Source of the DNA: Gordionus sp. m RMFG-2023
Lineage: Eukaryota > Nematomorpha > Gordioida > Chordodea > Parachordodidae
Length of the DNA stretch: 64,000 nucleotides
Direction of reading: 5' to 3'
NCBI RefSeq assembly: GCF_954871325.1
Contig: NC_088777.1
Span: 310,001 to 374,000, forward strand
How positions within the stretch are numbered: position 1 is the stretch's first letter; the number at the start of each line of letters is the position of its first letter. The notes under the pieces are model-generated. The model ran no database searches. It had not been told where the DNA came from and was given only the letters and a program-made list of their open reading frames with translations. Below are positions 35,093 through 47,984 of the stretch, piece after piece. Both the position numbers and the translations under genes were made by a program.

Positions 35093-38000
35093 TTCAAAAT
35101 GCGAGTATCAGCAGAATACAGGAAGAACCAAGTATAAATAAGTCAAATACCCAATATAATCAATGTTTTTAGTTCAAAATGTGATAATTTGTAGGATACA
35201 AGATGAAAGTATAAATATTCACCTTTAATTTGTAATTATAAAACAATAATTAAATATTTTTATTTCAGCAAACTTTAAATGTGAAAAAGAAAGTATTATA
35301 TAGTTATATTAAAATTTTGCTTTATAGCAATCTTTATAATATTTATCTATAGATGGCGATATTGTATTCTCCAATTATAGTTTGTCTATGTTTTGTTGCA
35401 ATGTATTTTTTTTTAAATTTGGTTAAAAAATTAAATGATATCATATAATCTATCAATTACCATATATCATTTATTACTAGGAAATATGGAAATAGTTATA
35501 AAAAGTCAGCCTCCTTTATCATGATTCTTTTTAAAAAATATATATTTATCTTTTATAGATTACTTAGAAAATCCGGACCATTATATTCAAAGTATATATT
35601 AATTTTCAACTTATAATCTTATTTATATTTTACTATATTTGAAAATATATTCAGCTCAACATTATTTCATTGGAATCAGTAAATTTGGAAAAGATGAAAA
35701 AATATACATATATAAACTAAAATTAAATATATTAGAATTGGGAAATAGAAATCTTACACTTACCTTTGGTATATTTTAAGGAAATTAATTGTATAGTATT
35801 ATTTTAATTCATAGATCAAGAAATTAAACCCAGGGGTAAAATATTTATTTTCAATTATAAATAATTTAATCTAACCAAATAATAATAGTAGTTAATAGGT
35901 GTAGCTTAGGTGGTGTAGATATCATTTTAACTAAAAAAAAATTTCCCATCCTTTTATTCAAAATATATAATACATCATTAGCATCTATGCCACCACTTTT
36001 ATTTTAAACAAAGTTTTTCTAATTTTACTATGCTATTTATTAGATTACAAATATGTTATTAAAATTAGATAATATTTTCTATGGCATATATATATCTTAG
36101 TTGTTGAAATAAAAAATTATTTCATATAAAACATGATAAATACTTAAGATAATTACAAAATTATATATAACAAATCAGTCTGCTACACATCTCTCTTTAC
36201 AAGTCATAGATTTCAAAAAAAAGTTGTTTAAAACCCGATTAAATTTTAATTTTTTTAAACTCGTATTTATGTCTTTTTCGTTTACTTCGTAGGTAGTTTT
36301 ATCATGTTAGCTTATGTTTTCCTTGGTGGGCTTAAAGATGGGTTCATTATCTTTGTGATAACGATTTTCTTGTTGATTCTTCTTTTGTTGATAATTTGAA
36401 ATAGAATTAAGTAAAAGTTAATAATTTTTTAAACTATAATTCGAAATCTTATGTAAAAAAACACATATCGTAATATGTCTGAGCTCCGATAACATGATGT
36501 AATTTATCGTTTATAAGCAATAAATTAAATAATTGAATGATGGATTTAAGAAATTCATAACGGTTTACAGATTGTATTATGTATTTAAAGAGATTTTTTT
36601 AAGCATAAATTACAAATTATAATAAAGAATAAAATATAAATATAATTATATACCACAATAGAGTCTCTCCTTATTTATTATGATATTGATGGTCAAATCC
36701 TGCTCTATTTTTTTTTAAATAGGATAAAAAGGATTTTTAATTATGTAATTATAATTACACTATTAAATTACGATTACATTTAATTAGAAATTAATTATCG
36801 TTTTTAGAAAAGGGATTAGTAATTATAATTAAAATATTATATTAATTGTAGTAGAGATAAATTACATTTTTCTTATTATACCTATTCCAAGCCCCCGACC
36901 TATCTTTTTTTATCATATAATATTTCCCTATCCTAACACTTTACGATCATCCTGCCTCTTCGATTATTCCACAATTCTCATTTCATGAGCTCAAAATTAA
37001 AGATCGAACAAAATAAATACACTTAATCTTAAAAATCTATCATGTAGCGAGCTAGTTTGCCTGTTTAAGCAGGCATAAAATAGGTCAATTTTCCTGACTA
37101 ACATCTTTTTAATTTATTCCTTCCACTTTAGGCTTGTTTATACTGCCTCTTGTCATAAAAAAATTTGCTCTCACCGACAATGTCGATTGTTGAACTAACG
37201 GAGAATGAGTTGGAAGCGTATACTCAACTGTAAATTAATTAAGTATCTTGAGTCCATAAGATATCAGGCAATCAATCACATTTCCTTAGGCAACCTTGCA
37301 CTAGTGGACCTTTCTTAAATATAGATGCCAAACCGGGACCACTTAATATTAAAAAATTCCTCAAATAATCAAATTCGATAATCTATACAAAAAATAATTA
37401 TACTTAGGTTTCGGGTAGACAAATGATGGCTTACCATACTTCTACATTTTCTGGGTCATTTCATATATTGGAAACACTATAAAAGCTCCACTTCTAATGT
37501 ATACAAAAATAAATCAGATTACCATTTTTTACAAAATTTCCTTCAATTAAAAATAATTAAATTTTCGACTAAAAATAAAAGGAAATATTTTGTGAATATT
37601 ATCAATCGAACTTATTTATATTTATTATATACAAAAAATTTGTAACATCATTTACATATAAACTAATGGATAAATGGTAATACATGTTACCCGACTATCA
37701 TTTTACATTGAATTATTTCCTTCTTTTTAATTTTTTTATCCCATAACATTTATATATAGCCTATGATGGAACGTCAAACCTTTTTAATACAAGTAAATTT
37801 AGTTTAACTTAATCGAGAGAGAGCTTCTTTATAAATAAAAATTCTCATAAATTTTAAAACCTGATTTCTTTTTAAATTTTTTTTTTACAATAAAGATGTG
37901 GCAACAAAACGAATAGGTTTATATTCTTCTTATAAAAAATCTTAATCATATTATACATTCGGGTAGAATTTATAATGACAACAAAATATTTGTTCTTCTT

Positions 38001-38811
38001 TTATATCGAAAGAATAATTTAATATTCCATATTTAGCATGAATAAATTAAATTTTGAATCTAATATTCGACAAATAGAATAATGGCTTTAACATTCTTAT
38101 GAATAGAACGGCTCTTTTGAGCCGATTTTTTAAAACGGCTAACTCAATATTTTTGATAGAAAAATATTGACTTAACCTCGAGATTTCGATAATATAGGCC
38201 TAAACCAATGTTCCTTCTATGAGCAAAATCTTCAGGCTTGCGTAATATTTTTCTGAGTGAAATATTGAGTTAGCTGTTAAAAATTGGCTCAAAACTAGCC
38301 GCAACACTACTTATGAATGCAAATATTATTAACATAATTTATGATTTGATTTCCAATTTTTTTATATCAATATGCATAGTTTATTTATATAATTATAAAT
38401 GTATTAATTCTTATCTAGCTGGTGTAAATGGCACCTTAAAAATATCTATAGGAGGTAATCATAATTTAGAATAATATAAATAATTTAATCAGATTTTCCT
38501 TTTGCTAAATTCATAAATAGTTATATAACCTTAAACTCATTACCGTACCCTTTTAATTATTCATCTTTACCTATCTATTGTAACTTCGTACATCTAAATT
38601 ATTATATAATTTCTTTTAGGAAAAAAAGAGTTCCGTAGACAAGGTGGGTATTATAATTTATAATACAATTATCCTCAACATTTATTATTCTAGTCATGGG
38701 GATTATGTATATTTCAAGCAACATCACAGGTAAAATAAATAAAAAGCTGTAATATTAGCCTAATAATCTACATTGTTTTAGCATCCAGACCATATCTTTT
38801 ACAACATAATG
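35093..38811 (+). CDS. Microexon gene C, 5' exons not found
   Basis: Exons: e4 35093-35131, second e4 35173-35208, e5 35269-35292, e6 35353-35379, e7 35481-35504, e8 35559-35591, e9 35655-35678, e10 35736-35768, e11 35815-35835, e13 38419-38454, e14 38620-38643, e15 38782-38811. All are multiples of three and join in frame: NVIICRIQDE (second e4), NFKCEKE (e5), GDIVFSNY (e6), YLENPDHYIQ (e8), YFIGI (e9), NRNLTLTF (e10), GVNGTLKISIG (e13), KKEFRRQ (e14), SRPYLLQHN (e15). Exon 4 is tandemly duplicated with its intron; the first copy has lost the Cys codon. The signal-peptide exon and exons 2-3 were not found between the second hAT and 35093, and no stop exon is certain. The copy may be 5'-truncated and non-functional, or alternatively started. 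The 2.6-kb e11-e13 intron contains a MITE. Confidence 0.75.
35840..38100. other. Long intron of gene C
   Basis: AT-rich intron sequence. Part of it (about 37020-37480) has more balanced composition and may be a decayed transposon, but I could not recognise a protein in any frame. Confidence 0.35.
38104..38308. mobile_element. hAT-type MITE (205 bases)
   Basis: Perfect 8-base duplication CTTATGAA on both sides (38096-38103 and 38309-38316). The right end is CCGCAACACTA. The left end begins TAGAACGGCTC, a shortened form of the family terminus TAGTGTTGTTAAACGGCTC. The palindromic interior is shared with the copies at 41983 and 47768. Confidence 0.85.
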
Positions 38812-38816
38812 GTATA

Positions 38817-41800
38817 ATATAAACAATATAATTTATTTATATCTTTTTTAGTCACATAGGCCTTCTTCAAAAACATTTTATTTTTCAATCCTGTTAGCAG
38901 GATGAATAAAATATTTATTTTTTTTGGAAAAACCACTATGAATCTCAAAGAGTGCACACTATATAATTTTCACTTATTTGAATTAATTTGCTAAGAGGAA
39001 GAAAAAATAATAACATTATTCCATTTAATTATATATTATAGGTACAGAAATAATCTCGGAACTCTAATAATTATGTTATTTATATTAGTCAATAATATAT
39101 AAACTTTTATATGGGTGTCGCTTTTATAATAGAATCATATTGTCAATACGATAAAAAGTGAATTGATTATATTTGTTTAATAAATTTTATAGTTTGTTCT
39201 TTAGCAATGTTTGAAATGCAGGAGAAAAATCTAAGAAAAACCCCATTTTTCGAAGCTTCTTGCCATATTTTTCATTTATTTTTTATAATTTATTTTGGTT
39301 TTACAATTTCAGTATTTTACTGGAACATTGCAATTTTAGTAATTATTTTATAAAATTACTAACTTATACTTGATTTCTTCAAATATTATTTATAATAACA
39401 TATTGTAACTCATTTTTTATGGAGATGGGTCGGTGAGTTAGTAGAAAATATTTATTTGCATAAAAGATATTTACAAAAATTAGCTGCAACTTTGCTAATG
39501 GGGTAAAAATTTCTAGCGCAACTCCTTTCGGTTACGGCACCAATTTGGCCCTCCAGTAGGAAATTTAGAAAGTTTCGATTGTTAAATGAGAAACTCGTCA
39601 TAAATTCTTATTTGGCTTAAATGTATCGTTTAGAAAAGAAACAAGATCAGAAATGTTTCTTTTTTAAAAATATCCTAGCATCTGCTTCTGCTCCATTGCT
39701 TTTTTTAGGAGCCATCTATAGCTTTAGTGCCACTTCTCGATATTTCCTTTTTAATTTTTTTTTTATAAATGTGCCCAATAGAAAAATGTAATATTATACT
39801 TGTATTTTGTATTCTTAGAAAATGATATTTTCCATTAAATAATTAACTTTTCAAAATTTAAGTCCAATAAAAACCTACATTTCTTTCTTATCTGGTAGAA
39901 ATAATAAACAAAACGGGAGCACTTGTTGAAAAAATATAAATTTTCTAAATAAAACAGCTTCCCTGGTAAATTATCTACTTTAGTATCTATTAAAACCTAA
40001 AGAATCTTTTAAACTATTGGAGGGTTATTTGGTTATAATTGTAAACAGTTTGTGTTGTGATTTTTTATTATAAATATAAATTATTTACATATTGATCTTT
40101 ATCTCTATTTTCCATATTTATTTTGAATTCATTATGAATCATATTAGCTATAATATTATTTCTATAATATATTTATATGATAGAAATACTATTAATGTGT
40201 CTATAGATGATAGGGTAAACGAAGTTAGAAAATTCGGAATTGGCAATATAATTCAATTTCTAATGTAAGTTGAAGTTAAAACCTCTATAGATGTAGTTTA
40301 CCTTGAATGATCAAAAATATAGTTTTTGTGATATTATTCTTAATATAATGATTCTGATTATTTTAATATATTTCCTCTATGAATAGTTTAAAAAAATATA
40401 TAAAAAAATGAGGCAATATAAATGAACTACAATTCAGTTCGATTTACTATAACTAAATAATTTCTTAAGATTATATATTAATATCATTATGGTCAGTGTT
40501 GTTTTGCTTAAAAACTTGGAGGGGGGGGGGGGCTATTATTTTTTAAAAATATTATTAAAAAGTATGATATATATAAAATCAATTTTCTTTTTATTTCGAA
40601 AAAAAATTTTTATTTATAATATATTTTAAAAACTATGTAACATTTTTTTTTGAATGAAATTTTTATTTTGAATAATATAAGGTTAAAAAAATAACAAATA
40701 ATGTATTAAAAAAACGTAAGAAGGTCTTTCCACCAAAAAATTTCCATTGAAATTCGTTTTCTAAACACCTTCCTGAAGATCACTCGAAATTAAGTGCATT
40801 TTTAGGCGAATGCTTTAAATAAATATTTACGATTAAAATTATACATGCTTGTAGCTAATATTTAGAATACGGTTAGTAGGAAGTTGATTATCATTATCTA
40901 ATAATTATTTTTTATTAATGGTCTAAATAATTATGACACCGGAAAGAGTTTAATTAGGATTGTTTTGAGATTATAGTTGGTAGCTCATTTTATGATTTTT
41001 ACAATTAATTAATAGGGTTCTTAAAGCATAATGGGTGGGTAATTGCGGTCGAAGGGTATAATTTCTTTTAGGGAGGTCGGGATAAATTTTGGAGGTTTAC
41101 AAAATTTTTTTGTAATTTACATAGTATTTTTTTTGTTAGCAACATGTTACATATCAGTCAATCAACAAAAAAAGGTTAATTGACCATAGAATATTGAAAA
41201 GAATAGAATAGAATAAATTGTGTGTGATTGTATTGAATAATTAAGGAAGAATGATGATTTTATTTTTAACGAAGATCAAAAAAACAAAAGGTCAAATTAA
41301 TCATTATCATCTTGGTATATATATAAAATTAACATCAATTCAATATTAAATAAAAATCAATGCATATAAAGTTTCAAACATCAATTTAATATTAAATAAA
41401 TATAATATAATATAACGTTTCTAGCCTTAAGTCTTCTACAATAAAAAATCCATTAATAAAATTGTTACTTATATTTAACAAATTTCCTATTTAAAAATTT
41501 AAGATTTTGTTAAGATCTTTCTTGCCTGTAATGTTGTTAAATCGACTAAATTCTAATAAGCCTGGAGTCTAATTTTTGCTAATTAAGTTATACTCAAAAC
41601 TTATTAAAAATGGAACTATATAGCACAACTACTTTGGTAATGAACTTCACTCTATACTATAAATAATGCAGAAGAGGAGGGGATATAAAAATAAAGAAAA
41701 TATAAATAGTGAAAGATAAACCTTTTTGCTTTCTACTTTCTTCTGTGAGGCTAAAATATGAAAATGATTTTTTAAAAATTTAAATTTTTATAATAATAAA

Positions 41801-41982
41801 AGAAAAGGAGATTCAAATTAATATTTTTGAAAAAGCAAGGGAAGGGGGGGGGGCGGTTAGCTCTTTTACAGAGTTTGGAAAGATGACTTAAAAAAGTATT
41901 AGCAGGGGTTTTAGCACCCAGGTAGCGCCCTTCGCAATACTATCCCCTGATGATGTCAACAATAGTTTATTAACGTTTAAAT
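38817..41982. other. AT-rich intergenic stretch
   Basis: No gene supported. The missing 3' exon of gene C may lie at the left edge. A run of 12 G occurs at 40521-40532 and of 10 G at 41844-41853. A possible MITE scrap (GTTGTTAAATCGACT) lies near 41530. Confidence 0.4.
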
Positions 41983-42202
41983 TAGTGTTGTTAAACGGCT
42001 CGATTTGAGCCGATTTTTAAAAACGGCTAACTCAACATTATAGCCAGGAAAATATTGTCTAAGCGTCGAGATTTCGCCAATAGATGTTCAATACTATGTG
42101 CCATCTATGAGCAAAATCTCTAGGTTTTCATAATATTCTGGCTAAAATATTGAGTTAGCCCTTTTTAAAAATCGGCTCAAAATGAGCCGTTTAACAACAC
42201 TA
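41983..42202. mobile_element. hAT-type MITE (220 bases), well preserved
   Basis: Flanked by the perfect 8-base duplication GTTTAAAT (41975-41982 and 42203-42210). Termini are TAGTGTTGTTAAACGGCTCG and its inverse CGAGCCGTTT-type end (...GAGCCGTTTAACAACACTA). It is almost fully palindromic. The outer 12 bases equal those of the 10.4-kb hAT at 6448. Confidence 0.9.
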
Positions 42203-42537
42203 GTTTAAATACCAAATGGTTAATTTATACACAACTGTTTTATTAGTAATTTAAATAAATTCTAACAAAATGTCTATAACTAATAGTAGATAATTTAATA
42301 AATTGGATAACATAAATAGTATAATTCATTTATTAATACGACCATGATCATTTATAAGGTAGGATATAAAATATTATAATAGAAGTTTCTACAATGCAAT
42401 AATAATTTTAGGCAGTTAACATTATCCGACATTATATACTTATATAATCATTATATCAATATGTATTATGCAATAATTTTTATAATACTACAAATAAGAA
42501 TATGAGATACATTTCAGATTGCGTTATTAAAATAAGC

Positions 42538-42718
42538 GGATTTGGGTCGATTTCTAAAAATGGTCCGATTATGATTTTATCCGAATAATATTAGGTAAGC
42601 CTGGAGATTTTGCTTATAAATGCCTGGATTATTTGCAGAATCTAGAGTCTTACATATTATTAGCCTTAAAATCCTAAATAGGCCATTTTAAAAAATCCTT
42701 CCAAACCGACTTTAACAC
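42538..42718. mobile_element. Diverged MITE of the same family
   Basis: Carries the family layout (GGGTCGATTTCTAAAAATGG ... CCAAACCGACTTTAACACTA) with many substitutions. The left terminus is unclear and no duplication could be matched, so this is an old copy. Confidence 0.45.
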
Positions 42719-42720
42719 TA

Positions 42721-42980
42721 TTTCAGAAATCATTATGTGAATATTAAGAATATCACCATTATTAATTTAAGAGAAACGTTAATTGAAGATACAAAATAAT
42801 AATAAAGGCACATGTGGTTTTTCTTTTTTAATATACCTAATAAACAATAATTTCAGTAATCATTATGTGAATATTAAGAATATCACCATTCTTAACTTAA
42901 GAGAAACGTTAATTGAAGATACAAAATAATAATTAAGGCACATGTGGTTATTTTTTTTTTAATATACCTAATAGAAATGT
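42721..42980. repeat. Tandem duplication, two copies of 130 bases
   Basis: TTTCAG-AATCATTATGTGA starts at 42721 and again at 42851. The two units differ at only a few positions (for example ATTATTAATTT versus ATTCTTAACTT). Non-coding. Confidence 0.8.
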
Positions 42981-43119
42981 CTCATAAAAATTAAAAAACT
43001 TTAATTAGGACACCTCCCCTTAACTAAACCTAAAGCTCATATTATCACTATATAATAATATAAATCAAAATTGAAACATAATTATAATCATTTCGCAATG
43101 TAAGAGCTAAGAATGAAGT

Positions 43120-44420
43120 TACAAATATGATTGTAAAAAAAATTAATAAACCTAAGGAGAAATTGGATTATAAACAAGGAAATCATTTAAATCATAAAAA
43201 AATACCCACATAGGAAATTTTAATTATTACAATAATTATAATAACAATTTTAAGCACAAAGATAATAGAAAATTGAACAATAATGATATGTATAAGAACA
43301 ATGACTGTTCACGATGTGGAAGAACCCACACCTCATCCCAATATTTTGCATCAAGGGTAACATGTTCCAAATGCCAAAAGGTGGGGTACTATGAAAAATA
43401 CTGTAAAAGCTACATGCTATACGTTAAGTTATTAATATATTCAATTAATAACATCTCCAAATTGGTAGAAACAGTGCTAAGATATTCGTTTGAATTTGAT
43501 TATGATATGGGTGCACTTTATCGATAATTGGAAGACAATATTGGAATAAATTAGCAGCCAAAACTTGGACCAACAAAATCATTATCGGTTTACGGCTAGC
43601 AACAGCTGGACGTTGTTGGTGAAACTATTGTAGGGGTGCAACTTGAAAATATAGGCCGATTATTACCAATTGTGATTACCCGGTCATATGACACAACTGT
43701 TTAGACTATGATGGGCATTTAATATGTTTATTCCAGTGAAATTACAATACGCAGTATAACAGTAAAGATATTATGACAATTGTGCCATACATACAGAACA
43801 AATGTTAAGGATGAGATGGAACGATTTAATAGGCTAGGACAGCTCATGATAAACACATTCAAGTGGGAGAATTTGATGCTTCACAACCTATATGGTACAT
43901 AATAAAATTAATTCTTCCTATTAGGTGAAAAGTAAAGATAGAATGAAACGAAAGCATGCTGATCAACTGAGAAAACGAGATGTGGCAAAAGAAATGTAGA
44001 GGTCAGGGAGAGAGGAAGAAAATAGACAATATGAAAAATGTAGAAGGATTACCTATAGAGGGAGAAAATGGCAATACGAAAATGACTGATGAAAATTCGG
44101 ATCCACGAGATATATCAGGATTACCTCGAATACTAGAAACAACAAAGAGATAGAAATCACAACGATTGAAGAAGCCTACACAACGTTTGAATGAGACTGT
44201 TAAAATCCAAATTGTGAGGAAATGTGATAAATGCTCTAAGATATTATTATATTTCATGTATTTTATATTACAATTTATTTGGAATATATTATCATGTTGA
44301 TTGACATTATAAATTTTCCAGTGAATGTAACAATATAGTCTCACGTAGTATAATTTAGTTTAGCCATGATGTATAGATTCTTGGGTCCTGGAGCACTTGA
44401 CCTAAATTCCGATGCTGAAG
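43120..44420 (+). mobile_element. Ty3/gypsy-type LTR retrotransposon fossil (internal fragment)
   Basis: An old, broken internal fragment. It contains a gag end with a zinc-knuckle region (43273-43527), then a protease-adjacent region of Ty3/gypsy type (about 43550-43700), and a basic pol-tail-like region (about 43920-44220). The central pol domains are missing and no LTRs could be delimited. Several breaks are present. High divergence and lack of LTRs imply considerable age. The frame at 44003-44344 on the minus strand is antisense to this fossil and not a gene. Confidence 0.7.
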
Positions 44421-44429
44421 GAAAACAAC

Positions 44430-45990
44430 ACTATTCCGTAATCTTGACCTTCGTGTCGCTAATACCTTTTCGTGCACTCCGATCGAAGATAAATATTTGT
44501 TTGTTATAGCCAATCATATAGTACATTGTCACAAATTGTCTATTTCAAAAGTTCAAGGACTCCAATTTATATAATAAATCATATTAAAGTATTCCACCAA
44601 ATTATGTTTAATTCTGACTTAATACTTATTTGTTATATGAAGATTGACCCTAAAATCTTGGTATAAGAGAAAGAAAAGAAACTGAAAGAAGAATGAAAAT
44701 CGAGCAAAGCTAGATATGAGGCCCTCGGGGATCAAAATATAAAGGATGAGTACGTAAAACAAATAATATATAAAAGTTATTGGGGGCTACATCTAATTTG
44801 ACATAATTGCTTATATCAAATCGTCGGCTTAGTATTATAGTTGTTCACCATCCAAATTTTTAAAATACCTATTTTTCGATATAGTCACTCCTTACTATAT
44901 GCTTCCATAACAGCATTTATAATATAATTTTAGAATGTATTATTATAGTGTAATCTTATATTTAAAATAAAAAAATACATTTTTTAAAAAATACACTCCT
45001 GAAATATTTTAAAAGATATAGAAAACTCTAGTATTCAGCGAAGAAATAGCAAAGTTTCTATATAAATAAAATATATACATTTAAATACAAAAGTATCTTT
45101 ACGATATTCACTTGAAATGGATATTTCCAAAGGGTGGCGGTATTTCCCTTTGACCTCCCTTATCTATTCCTGAGATATTATTCAATGCTCAATAATTTGT
45201 AAATTCTTTTGCCTCAATTTTACTGTTGAAAGGTTAATTTTTAATTACATAATATTTTTTACCCTCTAAATAACACATTAAATATAACAGATATGTGTCA
45301 TCATAAAATTAGCCTTCATCGATATAACATGGTCCTCTAGCTTTTCTATTCTTATTCTTTATTAATACTCCATAATTTTATTTTTTCTATTGAAGTCACC
45401 TCAAACATATTATACTCTAATATTCACGGCGGTTCACCTTTTCCTCTTTCAGCATTCCATCATAATAATCATAAATAAAATCTTTAAATGTATATCCTTT
45501 TTATATTCTTGTTTAGAGGATCATCGAACAATCTCTTGACTACTTATGGTTTTATAAACCTACATCCATCTCATACTCTTCTAACTTCATATAAAGGTCA
45601 GCATTTCATTTTTTTAGTTATGAATCTTTTCTGCCCATTTCTTTTATATACCCTTCCATATTTTAATTAAATCATTTTCCATTTTTAAAATTTATTTTTC
45701 GTTTCTTATATTTATTCCTCCTGGACTTCGTCTCATTCGCAAATTATTTTTTTTAATTATTTTTTTTTCCTCCTACGCATATGTTTCCCTTATCCTTTTT
45801 TGTATTTTTGTAATTTGCTTTAATATTTGCCCATAATTATTATTTTTCTAATATTTTTGTACACATTAAACCATCTAGATACGTTTAGAATTTAATAAAA
45901 ATCTGAATATTCTTAAATAGCATAAATTTTTATTATGGAATTCTACATAATATTTTGTCTACACTTTATTTTATGGAATTAACATGTATA
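44430..45990. other. AT-rich intergenic stretch
   Basis: No supportable gene. Some stretches (45270-45790) are pyrimidine-rich on the plus strand and create short hydrophobic frames without motifs. Confidence 0.4.
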
Positions 45991-45994
45991 TAAC

Positions 45995-46194
45995 TAGAGT
46001 GTTGTTAAAAAGCCCTATTCAGGTCGAGTTAGGATAACAACCAAAATAACATTGTATAAGCCTAAAGATATTGCTCATATCTGGCAAAACTGCTCGGACA
46101 TCTACCAAATCTCGATGCTTATATAATATTATTTTAGCTAAAATCTTAGGGACGTTTTGAAAAATTCCCCAAATCGGACTATTTAACAACACTA
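45995..46194. mobile_element. Diverged hAT-type MITE
   Basis: Starts TAGAGTGTTGTTAAAAAGCC and ends GGACTATTTAACAACACTA, with the family's internal layout (CTAAAATCTTAGG). No convincing target duplication remains. The minus-strand frame 46019-46231 lies across it and is an artefact. Confidence 0.6.
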
Positions 46195-46389
46195 TCAAAT
46201 AATCTGTGATATTATAAATATTCACCCTCATTTTACAAACTTATTGTTTTTAAAAAAACAATTATTTTAAATATTTTCATTTCATCTCATTTTGATAAAA
46301 TTATATTATACTTCTTGAATTATAAATCTTATATAGTAATATTTATGCTCCATGATATAGCTGTATAAATTTTGAAAACATGTCAATTT

Positions 46390-46640
46390 AAAATACTAAT
46401 AGTAGTGGTCTTACTAATTGATTTGTAAAAAATAAATTTATTTAAGTACATTATTAAAGGGAGGAATGCTAATTTGGTTATTATTCAACTGGAAATCTTT
46501 GACAATAAAAGCAATTTCCGAAAGCGATAATTCATGAATATTTTTTTTTGACTAAATCCTATCAAAGATAAGGAAATTTATTTAATTTTACTTCCCCGTT
46601 TAAATATCGTTAATGCCTATCTTTCATCCTCCCATAAATA
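46390..46640. repeat. Second copy of the 17815-18050 block
   Basis: It shares AATGCTAATTTGGT, GGAAATCTTTGACAATAAAA, GATAATTCATGAATA and CCGTTTAAATATCGTT with 17815-18050. The second segmental copy is split from its original right-hand neighbour (now 48960-49440) by 2.3 kb containing tandem repeats, a first-exon relic and a MITE. Confidence 0.65.
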
Positions 46641-46659
46641 TTAAAATAATGACTATTTA

Positions 46660-47460
46660 CTTTTTCTGTTTTTATTTATTATTCTAAATTTTTTTAACCT
46701 TTATTAAAAAAAATTTATTGAGATTGAATAAGATAAACATTATAAAAGTATGGACTTTCAACTTGATCATCATAATCTATTGTTTTATATTTTCTGTTTT
46801 AATTTGTTATTCTAAATTTTTTACTTCAACCTTCATTAAAATATATTTTTTATAATAACATTAATACATAGGAATATATTTTATCGCATAGCATAAACAT
46901 TATAAAAGTATGAACTTCAACTTATTCCTTAAAATTTATAAGCAATATTTTGATAAATAAATTTATTTTAATCATAATTTATTGTTTTATATTTTTTGTT
47001 TTATATTTTTTGTTTTATATTTTTTGTTTTTTATATTTTGTTTTTAATTTATTATTCTAAATTTTTTACATCAATAAAATTTTTTTAGAACATTAATACA
47101 TAGGGATATATTTTATCGCATAGCATAAACATTATAAAAGTATGAACTTTCAACTTGATACCTTAAAATTTAAACAATCTTTTTATATATAAATTTATTT
47201 TAATTATAATTTATTGTTTTATATTTTTGCATTTCACATTCTATTACATTTACATTGTATTAAAAAATAAAAATATTAAATTTATTACTTTTAACAATTG
47301 CATTCAAAAGATAGTAAAAACTGTGAACTTTAACCTATACCCCTTAAAACATAAACGATCTTTTTATCAATAATTTATCACCATAATTCAATTGTTTTAT
47401 GTTTTACACATCTATTTCATATTGCAAAATATAAATAAAAAAATTTATTAATCCTTAATG
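46660..47460. repeat. Tandem multiplication of the microexon-gene 5' flank
   Basis: Four to five imperfect units of about 120-230 bases. Each has TTATTCTAAATTTTTTA, CATTATAAAAGTATGAACTT, TCAACTTGATACCTTAAAAT and TTTATTGTTTTATAT, or diverged versions. The GAACTTT-AACC...TTAAAA core corresponds to the conserved region 200 bases upstream of exon 1 in copies A (about 19290) and E (about 62195). The original promoter-proximal segment appears to have been amplified here. Confidence 0.6.
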
Positions 47461-47546
47461 ATTGCTTTAGAAATATAATACCTCTCAAATTTAATAGATC
47501 GACCTGAAATATGAAATAAATTTATTATTTAATTTTAAAATAATAG

Positions 47547-47605
47547 AAATAAATATTATTTTTTTGCTTTTCTATTAGCACTCATTTTAACTTTTGAAAA
47601 AAATG
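47547..47605 (+). pseudogene. Relic of microexon-gene exon 1
   Basis: The run TTTGCTTTTCTATTAGCACT then CATTTTAACTTTTGAA aligns with the signal-peptide exon of copies A and E, following the same 5' flank. The ATG has become ATA and the frame is disturbed. No following exons are recognisable before the MITE at 47768, so this is a dead fragment of a further gene copy. Confidence 0.6.
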
Positions 47606-47767
47606 AAATTCATATTTTTCTTTGAATTTGTTCTTTGAATATTCTTATTGCCCTCATAAAAAATTTATCATCTCCCTCCCCCTCTCCTCTCAACTAATTT
47701 AAAAGCAATCGCATAACAGGATTTTTATTTAAAAAAATATTCATTAATTTATCTTCAGGGTTCATAG

Positions 47768-47978
47768 TAGTGTTATTAAATAGCTCGTTTTAAGCCGATT
47801 TTTAAAAAAGGCTAACTCAATATTTTGGCGAGAAAAATATTGCCTAAGCCTCGAGATTTCGATATAGACCTTTGTTCCTCTTATGAACATTATCTTGTCT
47901 GCGTAATATTTTTCTGGGTGAAGTATTGAGTTAGCCGTTTTTAAAAATCGCCTCAAAAAGAGCTGTTAAACAACACTA
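47768..47978. mobile_element. hAT-type MITE (211 bases)
   Basis: Termini are TAGTGTTATTAAATAGCTCG and ...GCTGTTAAACAACACTA, with the family interior (AAGGCTAACTCAATATTTT). Flanks GTTCATAG and GTTCCAGA match only in the first four bases, so the duplication is eroded. The minus-strand frame 47762-47956 is an artefact of this element. Confidence 0.8.
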
Positions 47979-47984
47979 GTTCCA

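Noticed and set aside
38812-39060. Terminal exon for gene C
   Set aside because: A TTTTTTAG acceptor followed by TCACATAG would give V-T-stop, but it shows no similarity to the D terminal exon, so it is not reported.
44003-44344. Minus-strand frame of 113 codons
   Set aside because: It lies antisense across the Ty3/gypsy fossil and has no motif of its own.
46019-46231. Minus-strand frame across a MITE
   Set aside because: The coordinates coincide with the inverted-repeat element at 45995-46194. The frame at 47762-47956 is the same situation.
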